64,000 nt of DNA from DATAEE01 sp963725145 (GTDB lineage: Bacteria > Acidobacteriota > Vicinamibacteria > Vicinamibacterales > 2-12-FULL-66-21), in contig CAVRXL010000008.1 in assembly GCA_963725145.1 (NCBI GenBank), positions 1 through 64,000 of the forward strand, written 5' to 3'. Position 1 is the stretch's first letter, and each line of letters begins with the position of its first letter. The notes beneath the pieces are model-generated. The model did no database searches. It had not been told where the DNA came from and saw nothing but the letters and a program-made list of their open reading frames with translations. Shown piece after piece: positions 20,454-28,886 of this stretch. The position numbers and the translations under genes are program-made.

Positions 20454-23150
20454 ATGACGAGGCGTTCCGTTTTGCCGGTCGCGCTGGCCCTGGCGGGCGT
20501 CGGCCTGCTCGCGCAGTCGTCCCTGCCCGCGCCGGAATCGGTCCTCGGCTTTCGCGTGGGGGCCGACTTCAAGCTCGCGACCTACGAAGAATCGATCGCC
20601 TATTTCAGAAAGCTCGACGCGGCGAGCGATCGGATCACGCTCGTCGAGATTGGCCGGACAACGCTGGGGCGGCCGTGGCAGGTCGCGCTCGTTTCGAGCC
20701 CGGCCAACCTCTCGGCGGTCGACAAGTACCGTGAAATCGCGCTGCGCCTCGCCAGCCCCGAGGGGTTGACCGACGAAGAAGCCCGCCGGCTCTCGCGCGA
20801 GGGCAAGGCGATCGTTCACATCGACGGCGGCCTGCACGCGAGCGAGGTGGCCGGGGCTCAGCACACGATTCAGCTGGCCTACGACCTCGTGAGCGGCGCC
20901 GCGGATCCGAAGACCGCCGCCATCCTGGACAACGTCATCCTGATGCTCTGGCCGTCGATCAACCCGGACGGACAGACACTCGTCGCGGATTGGTACAAGT
21001 CGAACGTCGGCACGCCCTACGAGGTCGCTCCGCAGCCGGAGCTGTACCAGCGGTACATCGGCCACGACAACAATCGCGACGCGTACATGCTCAACATGAT
21101 CGAGTCGCGCGAGATTGGTCGTGTCTGGCGGCGGTGGGAGCCTCAGATCATCTACGTGCATCACCAGTCGTCACCCTTCCCGACCCGCATCTGGCTGCCG
21201 CCGTTCGCCGAGCCGATCGCGACCCAGGTTCCGCCCATCATGTCGCGGACGGTGAACATGATCGGGATGGCGATCGCGCGGAGCCTCGAGGAGCGCGGGC
21301 AGGTCGGGGCCACCCACATGGGCACCGGGTTCGACGCCTGGTATCCGGGCTACATCGACTATCTGCCGATGCTTCAGAACATCAACGCGTTCTGGACCGA
21401 GACGGCGCTCTATCGGTACGCGACGCCGCATCTCTACACGATTGCCGACTACCCGCGCGACATGCGCGACCTGCGTCCGCAGGCGCTGTATGCGAGCCCG
21501 TGGCGCGGTGGGTGGTGGCGGCTCCGCGACGCGGTGGACTACATGCTCACGGCGTCGATGTCGGTGCTCGACTTCGCGGCGAAGTATCGGGAAGAGCTGC
21601 TCTACAACCGCTATCAGGCGGGCCGCGATCAGATTCGGAAGTACGAGCGCGAGCCGCCGTTCGCGTACATCGTGCCCAGGCAGCAGCGCGATCCTCTCGC
21701 GGCCGTGGAACTGCTCCGGCGCCTGGCGTTCAACGGCCTCCGCGTCCACCAGTTGTCGTCGGCCGCCGCGCACGACGGCGTGTCGTACCCCGCCGGCTCA
21801 TGGGTGATCGCAATGAACCAGCCGTTCGGGGAACTGGCGCGGCAGGTGCTCGACGTCCAGGTGTATCCCGATCTTCGCGAGTTTCCCGAGGGACCGCCTG
21901 AGCAGCCGTACGACGCGGCCGGCTGGACGCTGCCGCTGCAGATGGGTGTCCGGGTGATCGAGGCGCGCGCGCCGTTGACACCCGAATTCCGGCGCGCGAT
22001 GCAGCCGCTTGGAGCCGTGAAGAGCACGCAAACCAACGGCAACGGGTCGCAACCACCGGCCGAGCGGCCGGTGGACAGCGCGCCCTTCGACAGCGTTCCC
22101 GGAATCGGTTTCGATTCGCATCCGGTCGCGGCTGCGATCATGCCTCCGCCCGGCGAGATCTCCGGGGCGGGCGCCGCGCTCGCGTTGGATCCCTCCCAGA
22201 ACAACGCCTTCCGTGCCTTGAACGCCGCCTGGAGGGCCGGCGCCTCGGTGCGCATGGATACCGGCCGTCCGTCAGGGGCGCGCTACATCGTCGCGGGCGC
22301 GAGCTCTTCGGCGATCGACGGCTGGGTCCGGGATCTCGCGCTGAAAGCGGAGCGAACAGCCGCCGCCGGCGTGGAAGTAGGACGACCGCGGCTCGGGTTG
22401 TACCAACCGTGGATGGCGAGCATGGACGCGGGCTGGACAGAGTGGCTGCTCGAGCGCTACGGCTTCGATTTCGTCAACGTGCGCAACGGAGATATCCAGG
22501 GAGGCAACCTTCGCGAGCGATTCGATGTCTTGATTCTCGCCGACGAGCGGCCATTGGCGATCGTGGATGGCTTCGCGCCGGGATCGGTGCCGCCTCGCTA
22601 CGAAGGGGGCATCGCCACGCGCGGCGTTCGCGCGCTCGACGAGTTCGTCCGGGCCGGCGGCACCCTCGTCTGCCTCAATCGGAGCAGCGAGTTTGCGATC
22701 GATCGGCTGCAGCTTCCGGTCAAGAACGTGACCGCCGGCCTCAAGCGCCAGGAGTTCTTCGCGAGCGGATCGATCCTTCACGTCACCACAGACCCGGCTC
22801 ATCCGGTCATGGCCGGAATGCCGCAGCAGGCGGCCGTGTTCTTTGACGACAGCGCCGCGTTTCAGCCGCAGGATGGGTTTCGCGGCGATGTGCTCGCGCG
22901 GTATCAGCCGAGAGGCTCGCCGCTGCTCTCCGGGTATCTGCTCGGGGAGCGTTTCCTGCACGGCCATGCGGCGGCGCTCGACGTGCGGCACGGCGATGGA
23001 CATGTCATCCTGATCGGGTTCCGGCCGCAATGGCGCGGCCAGCCCTTCGGGACGTTCCGCGTGCTGTTCAATGCCGCGCTGTTTCACGGCGCTTCGGCCG
23101 CCGCGGCGAAAGGCACGCCCGGATTCTGGGCGCCGCCGGCCGCCAAGTAG
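20454..23150 (+). CDS. exported M14 family zinc carboxypeptidase-like protein
   Basis: This 898-residue protein has a signal peptide (MTRRSVLPVALALAGVGLLA). An M14 catalytic domain spans about 45-400. HIDGGLHASEVAG supplies two zinc ligands (His128, Glu131), and the conserved NPDG stretch and the later YVHHQS give the third histidine. A long C-terminal part (about 400-898) with ThuA/glutamine-amidotransferase-like alternation probably contributes structure or a second binding domain. Such proteins trim peptides from the C-terminus outside the cytoplasm. The gene starts 28 nt after the ACMSD-like gene. A TATCCT box ends 7 nt before the ATG and no Shine-Dalgarno is seen, which suggests a leaderless message. 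Confidence 0.85.
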   Translation: MTRRSVLPVALALAGVGLLAQSSLPAPESVLGFRVGADFKLATYEESIAYFRKLDAASDRITLVEIGRTTLGRPWQVALVSSPANLSAVDKYREIALRLASPEGLTDEEARRLSREGKAIVHIDGGLHASEVAGAQHTIQLAYDLVSGAADPKTAAILDNVILMLWPSINPDGQTLVADWYKSNVGTPYEVAPQPELYQRYIGHDNNRDAYMLNMIESREIGRVWRRWEPQIIYVHHQSSPFPTRIWLPPFAEPIATQVPPIMSRTVNMIGMAIARSLEERGQVGATHMGTGFDAWYPGYIDYLPMLQNINAFWTETALYRYATPHLYTIADYPRDMRDLRPQALYASPWRGGWWRLRDAVDYMLTASMSVLDFAAKYREELLYNRYQAGRDQIRKYEREPPFAYIVPRQQRDPLAAVELLRRLAFNGLRVHQLSSAAAHDGVSYPAGSWVIAMNQPFGELARQVLDVQVYPDLREFPEGPPEQPYDAAGWTLPLQMGVRVIEARAPLTPEFRRAMQPLGAVKSTQTNGNGSQPPAERPVDSAPFDSVPGIGFDSHPVAAAIMPPPGEISGAGAALALDPSQNNAFRALNAAWRAGASVRMDTGRPSGARYIVAGASSSAIDGWVRDLALKAERTAAAGVEVGRPRLGLYQPWMASMDAGWTEWLLERYGFDFVNVRNGDIQGGNLRERFDVLILADERPLAIVDGFAPGSVPPRYEGGIATRGVRALDEFVRAGGTLVCLNRSSEFAIDRLQLPVKNVTAGLKRQEFFASGSILHVTTDPAHPVMAGMPQQAAVFFDDSAAFQPQDGFRGDVLARYQPRGSPLLSGYLLGERFLHGHAAALDVRHGDGHVILIGFRPQWRGQPFGTFRVLFNAALFHGASAAAAKGTPGFWAPPAAK

Positions 23151-23151
23151 C

Positions 23152-23169
23152 GCAGGCCTTCAGGCCTGC
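23152..23169. repeat. GCGCAGGCC-type palindrome
   Basis: GCAGGCC-TTCA-GGCCTGC directly follows the M14 peptidase stop (AAG TAG CGC). It belongs to the TAGCGC/GCGCTAC-flanked intergenic palindromes. It may stabilise or end the transcript. Confidence 0.6.
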
Positions 23170-23225
23170 TTCGGGCGTGAGGGCGTCGCGCACTCTTTAG
23201 GGCTGCTCCAGCCGAAGGAACCGAC

Positions 23226-23645
23226 ATGATCAAAGGCATTCACGGGCTCTTCTATTCGTCGCAGCCGGACCAGCTCCGCGCGTTTCTTCGCGACAAGCTT
23301 CAGCTGCCGTTCAGCGATGTCGGCGGCGGTTGGCTGATTTTCGATTTCAAGGAGGGAGACCTCGGCGTGCATCCGACCGAGGGGACCGACGGCGCGCCTT
23401 CCGGGCAGCACGACATCTCCTTTTTCACCGACGATGTCGCAAAGACGGTGTCGGAACTGAAGCGCCGCGGTGTGAGATTCGATGATGAGATCGCCGACCA
23501 CGGGTATGGCCTGGTGACGCACCTGACGATGCCCGGCGGCGTGCGGGTGCAGCTGTATCAGCCGAAGTACAAAAAACGATCGTTGCCCGCGCCGAAGCGC
23601 GCGAAGGCAGTCTCCAGACGGAAGAAAGCGGTTCGGCGCCGGTGA
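23226..23645 (+). CDS. VOC-family (glyoxalase-like) protein
   Basis: This 139-residue single-chain vicinal-oxygen-chelate protein shows the beta-alpha-beta-beta-beta pattern: IHGLFYSSQPDQLRAFLRDK, then WLIFDFKEGDLGVHP, HDISFFTDDVAKTVSELKRR and VTHLTMPGGVRVQLYQPKY. The C-terminal 25 residues are very basic (KKRSLPAPKRAKAVSRRKKA) and unlike the core family. AAGGAA precedes the ATG. VOC members include glyoxalases, dioxygenases and resistance proteins. The substrate is not inferable. Confidence 0.8.
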   Translation: MIKGIHGLFYSSQPDQLRAFLRDKLQLPFSDVGGGWLIFDFKEGDLGVHPTEGTDGAPSGQHDISFFTDDVAKTVSELKRRGVRFDDEIADHGYGLVTHLTMPGGVRVQLYQPKYKKRSLPAPKRAKAVSRRKKAVRRR

Positions 23646-23673
23646 CGCGCTTGGTCGTGTCAGGAACGATGGC

Positions 23674-26229
23674 CTAGCGTACGCCCTCGATGAGATAGAG
23701 GTCTGACAGAAAGTGTGACGCCGTGTAGGCGTACCCTCGGCCGTCCGGCGTCACTCGGACGGGATGGATTCGCCACAGGCCCGCGCGGTCGACCGGTGCG
23801 AGGAGCATCGCGGGACGTACGGTACCGCTGTCTATTTCCAGCCGGCTGACCGTCACGGGGACGTCCCCCATGCGGTACAGGTGGAGCGCGCGGCTGTCCG
23901 CGGTCCATCCAATCAATGTGTAGTCCGCGTACACGCCGGGTATGAGCCGCAGGGCTCCTCCGTCGATCGAATAGATCTGCAGCCCGCGCCTGCCCTTCAT
24001 CGCAACCCGGCGCCCGTCGGGCGACAGCCTGAAGGAGTCGGCGGCCACCTGCGGGTCGACCCCAGACGGCAGGGATTCGTCCGTCGTGAGGATCTCGTCG
24101 TGCCGGTTCGTCATGACGTCGGCGATTCCGAACGTGGTGCCGCTGCCCTTTGCCTTCGCGAACAGGAAGCGGCGCGAGTCGGGGAGCCAGTCGGCCCATA
24201 GCACCGGACCGAGCTCCCGAAATGCCCGCGGATCGCCGACTCCTGTGGGGACGAGCGTCAGCGCGGCCTCCGACGCCGTCTGCAGCGGGCCGAGGACGGC
24301 CGTTCCATCCGGCGCCAGCGCGCTCCACGGACTCCAGCGATCGGAACGCGCCAGCAACACCGGTGACGAGCCGTCGTTGCGCTTGAGCCTGAGACCTTCT
24401 GTGTCGCTGTACACAACGACTGATCCGTCGTCCGAGATGTCATGCAGGAATGCGTTCAGGTCGCTCGAGGAGGTGATTTGATCGGTTTCGGCCCCAGACC
24501 GCCGGCTCGACACGAGCTGATGTTGAACGATGTGTCCAACGAGCACCCGGCCATCGTTCGCGACATCGAACAGCTCGAACGTCTTCGGCAGTTGCAGCAA
24601 CGTTCGTTCGCCGCGGCCGGGAGAAACCGCGTGCAGGCCGAGCGTTCTGGTTCGCCCGGCCGTGAACCAGACCTCGTCGCCGTCGGGACGCCAGGCAACG
24701 CCCCTCGAGGTGATTTCCCAGCCGTCGCTGAGAATCCGCCGCTCGCCTGCGGTCGAGACCGTGATAACCCGACTCGTGCCCGATGTCCGCTCGAAGAGGG
24801 CGATGCGTTGGCCGTCAGGCGACACGCGCGGCGAATGCAGCGTCGCATCGCGGGTCGCGTACAGGATCCGGCCAATCGGAAACTCCAGCCGGTACTCGCC
24901 GTCCACCGCTCTCACAATCGCCAACTCACGGCCGTCGGGGGACCAGTCCGCCCCATGAACACCGGAGGCCAGCTCGCGCGGCGCGCCCCCCGCCAGCTCC
25001 GCGCGCGCGAGCGTGCCGACCCTCAGATACGTGAGGATCCAACGAGGATTGAGGAGCAGGGCCATCTCGCCGCTCCGGGATATCGATGCCAGTGCCGCCG
25101 GAGGAAAGTCGAGCGGGCGGGCCGCAAGACTGCCGACGCGGGAGGAAAAGAGCTCGACGGGCTCTCCGTCCCAGCTCGCGCTGTATGCGATCGTCTGGCC
25201 GTCTGGTGCGAAACGCGCGGACCACACGGTGCCGCGCCGTGCCGTCAGAGGCCGATAGGTCGGGGATGGGCTCTGACGGGGGAGAAACAGTCCTATCGCG
25301 GCGGCAAGCGCGGCGAGGCAGAGAGCCGCGACGAGCAACCAGGTCGCGCGGCGACGGCGCTGACCAAGCGGTGCAGGCGCGGGGAGCGCAACGTCGACCT
25401 CCTCGAGCACGAACGCGACGTCGCGGGCGGACTGAAACCGTTCCGTCGGATCGCGCGCCATCATGCGGCGCACGAAGCGCGCGACCGCCGGAGGGGCCTC
25501 GGCGGGATCCAGGAAAGGAGCCTCGCCTGCGAGAGAGGCGGCAATCGTCTCGACCGTCGTCGCACGCTTGAACGGTTGACGGCCCGTGAGCATCTCGTAC
25601 AACACGACGCCGAGCGCGAAGATATCCGAGCGAGCGTCCGGCTGCGCGCCCGCCGTCTGCTCGGGCGCCATGTATCCGACGGTTCCGACGAGCACCCCCG
25701 GCTGGGTCGCCACCGTCTCGACACGTGTGGCGGCGCTCGCGTTCGACACCGTGACGACGCCCGCGATGCCGAAGTCGAGGATCTTGACTCGGCCGTCGCG
25801 TGTGACGAACACGTTCTCCGGCTTCAGATCGCGATGAACGATCCCCCGCTCGTGCGCCGCGGCCAGGGCGCGCGCGAGCTGCGCGCCCCATTCGAGTGCG
25901 CGTTTCAGGGAGACGGGGCCGCGCTGAATGACCTCACGGAGCGACTCGCCGTCGAGCAGCTCTGACACGATGTACGGCTGACCGGGATCGGTGCCGACGT
26001 CGTGAACGGTCAGAATGTTCGGATGGTTGAGGCCGCCCGCCGCGCGCGCCTCACGCCGGAACCGTTCGAGGCGCTCCGCGTCGGCGGCGTAGGATGCCGG
26101 AAGGATCTTGATGGCGACGTCGCGCCGGATGCGCGGATCGTGCGCACGGTAGACCTCTCCCATGCCTCCCGCGCCGATCAGGTCTCGAAGCTCGTAGGGT
26201 CCCAGGCGCGTACCTGCCGCGAGCGCCAT
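23674..26229 (-). CDS. Ser/Thr receptor kinase with beta-propeller tail
   Basis: This 851-residue Hanks-type kinase has its kinase domain at about 10-280: GAGGMGEVYRA glycine loop, VAIKIL Lys41, HRDLKPEN with catalytic Asp134, DFG 152-154 and YMAPEQ. A single membrane helix follows a basic stretch (RRRRATWLLVAALCLAALAA, about 292-312). Residues 330-851 are TolB/PD40 WD-like blades (FAPDGQTIAYSA, VSPDGQRIALF, LSPDGRRVAMK and others), predicted to be outside the membrane. It is a paralogue of the kinase at 49508-52183. A TATAAT sits 9 nt before the ATG. It likely senses envelope or external ligands and phosphorylates cytoplasmic targets. The PP2C at 32315 could oppose it. Confidence 0.92.
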   Translation of the reverse strand: MALAAGTRLGPYELRDLIGAGGMGEVYRAHDPRIRRDVAIKILPASYAADAERLERFRREARAAGGLNHPNILTVHDVGTDPGQPYIVSELLDGESLREVIQRGPVSLKRALEWGAQLARALAAAHERGIVHRDLKPENVFVTRDGRVKILDFGIAGVVTVSNASAATRVETVATQPGVLVGTVGYMAPEQTAGAQPDARSDIFALGVVLYEMLTGRQPFKRATTVETIAASLAGEAPFLDPAEAPPAVARFVRRMMARDPTERFQSARDVAFVLEEVDVALPAPAPLGQRRRRATWLLVAALCLAALAAAIGLFLPRQSPSPTYRPLTARRGTVWSARFAPDGQTIAYSASWDGEPVELFSSRVGSLAARPLDFPPAALASISRSGEMALLLNPRWILTYLRVGTLARAELAGGAPRELASGVHGADWSPDGRELAIVRAVDGEYRLEFPIGRILYATRDATLHSPRVSPDGQRIALFERTSGTSRVITVSTAGERRILSDGWEITSRGVAWRPDGDEVWFTAGRTRTLGLHAVSPGRGERTLLQLPKTFELFDVANDGRVLVGHIVQHQLVSSRRSGAETDQITSSSDLNAFLHDISDDGSVVVYSDTEGLRLKRNDGSSPVLLARSDRWSPWSALAPDGTAVLGPLQTASEAALTLVPTGVGDPRAFRELGPVLWADWLPDSRRFLFAKAKGSGTTFGIADVMTNRHDEILTTDESLPSGVDPQVAADSFRLSPDGRRVAMKGRRGLQIYSIDGGALRLIPGVYADYTLIGWTADSRALHLYRMGDVPVTVSRLEIDSGTVRPAMLLAPVDRAGLWRIHPVRVTPDGRGYAYTASHFLSDLYLIEGVR

Positions 26230-26238
26230 CGTCCGCGC

Positions 26239-26244
26239 ATTATA
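26239..26244 (-). promoter_or_regulatory. -10 box 9 nt before the kinase start
   Basis: TATAAT on the minus strand is followed by nine bases and the ATG at 26229. There is room for almost no leader, so the message is probably leaderless or has a very short leader. Confidence 0.5.
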
Positions 26245-26300
26245 CGGGCCACCCGCCTTGGCCGTACGCCGGCGGGCGTGTGATACTCGCCTTCGATTCA

Positions 26301-26318
26301 GCAGCCCTGAAGGGCTGC
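26301..26318. repeat. GCAGCCCT palindrome
   Basis: GCAGCCCT-GA-AGGGCTGC is followed by GCTAC. It is almost identical to the element at 40467-40484 (GCAGCCCT-TT-AGGGCTGC). Confidence 0.65.
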
Positions 26319-26352
26319 GCTACTGTGGCCTGGCGATCAGGAGGTCAGTGGT

Positions 26353-27495
26353 ATGGTCCTGTCAGCGCGGCGTCTCACGTCTGTGTCGTTGTGGGTCTCC
26401 TGCGTCGCCGGGCTGGCGTTTGCGCAGTCGGCCGCCCAGCCGCAAACTCAGCCCGCGCGCCAGCGGCCGCCGATCCAGATCGATGAGGAGCGGGTAGGCA
26501 AGCTTTATGTCAGCGACGATCCAAAGGACCACTCGCCGGGCTACGACTTTCAACGGGATATCGATCAGAAAGCCGAGATGGACAAGCGGTACGCCGAGGC
26601 CAGCCGCGGCGTCATGGCCTTCAAGAAGGTCACCTACCGCAGCAGCGTCGGTGGCTTCGAGGTCCCGGCGTACCTCTTCCAGCCGCTCACGACGCGAGCC
26701 GCGCGTGGCCACGCGGCGATGGTGTGGGTCCACGGCGGCGTCCACGGCAACTGGGGCATCAGCATGTTCCCGTTCGTGAAGGACGCGGTCGAGCGCGGCT
26801 ACGTCATCATCTGCCCCGAGTACAGAGGCAGCACAGGGTACGGCGAGAAGCACCACAACGCGATCGATTACGGCGGGTACGAAGTCGACGACGTGATGAG
26901 CGCCGTGGACTACCTCAAGACGCTGCCGCACGTCGATCCGTCGCGGCTCGGCATCATGGGATGGAGCCACGGCGGCTACATCACGCTGTTCTCGGTGTTT
27001 CGCGACGCGACGCCCTTCAAGGCGGCGGCCGCGATGGTCCCGGTGACGAATCTCGTGTTCCGCCTGTCCTACAAGGGTCCGCGCTATCAGCACAGCTTCT
27101 CGACCCAGGAACGAATCAAGGGCCTGCCGTTCGAGAAGCGCGATCTGTATATCGAGCGCTCGCCGCTGTATCACGTGGACAAGCTGCGCGTGCCGCTGCT
27201 CGTCCACGTCGCGACCAACGACACGGACGTCGACTTCGTCGAGGATCAGCAGATCGTCGACGCGCTGCGCTCGCGGAAGCCGGATCTGGCCGAGACGAAG
27301 GTGTACGTGGATCCGACGCCTGGGCCGGCGAGCGGCGGCCACACGTTCAACCGGCGCGTGAACATGAAAACGCTCGAGCGAGACGACTCACCCGAGCAGC
27401 GCGACTCCTGGAACCGGACCTGGACGTTCTTCGAGTGGCATCTGCGGCCATACCAGGACAAACCGGCCGCCACGACGTCGAACGGGGCAAAGTGA
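26353..27495 (+). CDS. exported S9-family (prolyl oligopeptidase-like) hydrolase
   Basis: This 380-residue serine hydrolase has a signal peptide ending in AFAQ. The alpha/beta-hydrolase core covers about 90-360: AAMVWVHGGVHGNWG oxyanion region, CPEYRGSTGYG, nucleophile GWSHGGYIT near 198-206, THVATNDTDVDF-type Asp region and GGHTFNR with the catalytic His. It lacks the beta-propeller of full S9 peptidases, so it is a short form, possibly an esterase or peptidase. AGGAGGT lies 8 nt before the ATG. Its stop overlaps the next gene's GTG (GTGA), which couples it to the amidohydrolase. Confidence 0.85.
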   Translation: MVLSARRLTSVSLWVSCVAGLAFAQSAAQPQTQPARQRPPIQIDEERVGKLYVSDDPKDHSPGYDFQRDIDQKAEMDKRYAEASRGVMAFKKVTYRSSVGGFEVPAYLFQPLTTRAARGHAAMVWVHGGVHGNWGISMFPFVKDAVERGYVIICPEYRGSTGYGEKHHNAIDYGGYEVDDVMSAVDYLKTLPHVDPSRLGIMGWSHGGYITLFSVFRDATPFKAAAAMVPVTNLVFRLSYKGPRYQHSFSTQERIKGLPFEKRDLYIERSPLYHVDKLRVPLLVHVATNDTDVDFVEDQQIVDALRSRKPDLAETKVYVDPTPGPASGGHTFNRRVNMKTLERDDSPEQRDSWNRTWTFFEWHLRPYQDKPAATTSNGAK

Positions 27496-28874
27496 AGGGT
27501 GTGAAGGGTCTCGCGCTCGGGGCGGCGCTTCTCGCCCTTGCCGGTCTGACCGCGAGCCAGCAACGGATTCCGGAGCCCGCCCGGCCGCTGCTCATCGTCG
27601 GGGGCACGTTGATCGACGGCACGGGTGCACCGCCGCGCCGAAATGACGGCATTTTCATCGAGAACGGGCGCTTCCGGACCGTCGGCTCCGAGGCGCTCCG
27701 ACGCATTCCCCGCGAGGCGAAGACCATCGAGGCGGCCGACAAGTGGATCGTCCCTGGCTTCATCGACGGCCACGTCCACTTCTTCCAGACCGGCGGGCTG
27801 GATGCCCGTCCGGACGTCGTGCCCCACCCCGCTGGAACGCCTTACCGTGAAGTCGTCGGCGAGATCCGGCGGGCGCCGCAGAAATATCTCCGCTCCTACA
27901 TCTGCGCCGGCGTCACTGGCGTGGTCGATCCGGGCGGCCCGATGTGGACGTTCGACCTGCGTGAGAGCCGGGAAGACGATCGGCTCTCTCCCCGGATCGC
28001 GCTGAGTGGTCCCTTGCTGGCCACGTACGATCCGGCGCCGCTCGAGCTCGAAGACGACGACCCGATCTGGCTGATGAAAGACGAGGCGCAGATCGGCGGC
28101 CTCGTGGAACGGCTGGCCGCGCGGCGCCCGGACATGGTGAAGATCTGGTTCGTCTCGAGGCGCGGCGACGACCTGGAGCAACAGGCCGCGCTCGTGCGCG
28201 CGGCGATTGCCGCGATCCACGCGCGGAAGCTCCGCGCCGCGGTTCACGCCACGTCGCTCGAGACCGCGCGCATCGCCGTCAAGGCCGGCGCGGACATTCT
28301 CGTGCACTCGGTCGGGGACCGCGACGTGGACGACGAGTTCGTTGCGGAGGTCGTCCGGCGGCAGGTGATCTACGTCCCTACGATCATCGTCGGTCGATCG
28401 TACCGGGAGGTCAGGACCCGCAGCGTCGCGATCGACGCGTTCGAGCGCGATTGCGCGCCGGCCGGCACGGTCGAGTCGTTCGACGGGCTGAAGGGTCTGT
28501 CAGAATCGCTGCTCCCGCGACCGCAGACGCCGCCGCCCGACTCAACCCCCGTACTCCAGCGGAACCTGAAGCGGCTCGCCGACGCGGGCGCCGTGATCGC
28601 CGCGGGCACCGACGCCGGCAACACGCGCACGCTGCACGGGCCGTCGCTGCATCGCGAGTTCGTGCTGATGGCCGAGGCAGGTCTGTCGCCGATGCAGATC
28701 ATCGTGTCCGCCACGTCCAACGGCGCCCGCCTCATGGGGCGCGACGACGTGGGGCGCATCGCGGACGGCCTGCACGCGGACTTTCTGATCCTGGACGCCG
28801 ACCCGCTGGCGGACATCCGCAACACGCGGAAGATCCACACGATCTTCAGGGGCGGCAGTGTCTACGAGAAATAG
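27492..28874 (+). CDS. exported amidohydrolase coupled to S9 hydrolase
   Basis: This 460-residue protein starts at a GTG that overlaps the upstream stop (GTGA). A second GTG three codons later is an alternative. The signal peptide LALGAALLALAGLTAS is followed by amidohydrolase motifs: IVGGTLIDGTGAPP, GFIDGHVHFFQT (HxH), KIWFVSR (possible Lys ligand), AVHATSLETARIAVKAG, ILVHSVGD and AAGTDAGN with the catalytic Asp. Translational coupling to the S9 hydrolase suggests the two act in sequence on an external peptide or amide. The substrate is unknown. Confidence 0.85.
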   Translation: MKGVKGLALGAALLALAGLTASQQRIPEPARPLLIVGGTLIDGTGAPPRRNDGIFIENGRFRTVGSEALRRIPREAKTIEAADKWIVPGFIDGHVHFFQTGGLDARPDVVPHPAGTPYREVVGEIRRAPQKYLRSYICAGVTGVVDPGGPMWTFDLRESREDDRLSPRIALSGPLLATYDPAPLELEDDDPIWLMKDEAQIGGLVERLAARRPDMVKIWFVSRRGDDLEQQAALVRAAIAAIHARKLRAAVHATSLETARIAVKAGADILVHSVGDRDVDDEFVAEVVRRQVIYVPTIIVGRSYREVRTRSVAIDAFERDCAPAGTVESFDGLKGLSESLLPRPQTPPPDSTPVLQRNLKRLADAGAVIAAGTDAGNTRTLHGPSLHREFVLMAEAGLSPMQIIVSATSNGARLMGRDDVGRIADGLHADFLILDADPLADIRNTRKIHTIFRGGSVYEK

Positions 28875-28886
28875 CGGTTCGGAAAT

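Noticed and set aside
24442..25965. Plus-strand 507-codon frame opposite the receptor kinase
   Set aside because: Shadow of the kinase gene with no recognisable protein features.
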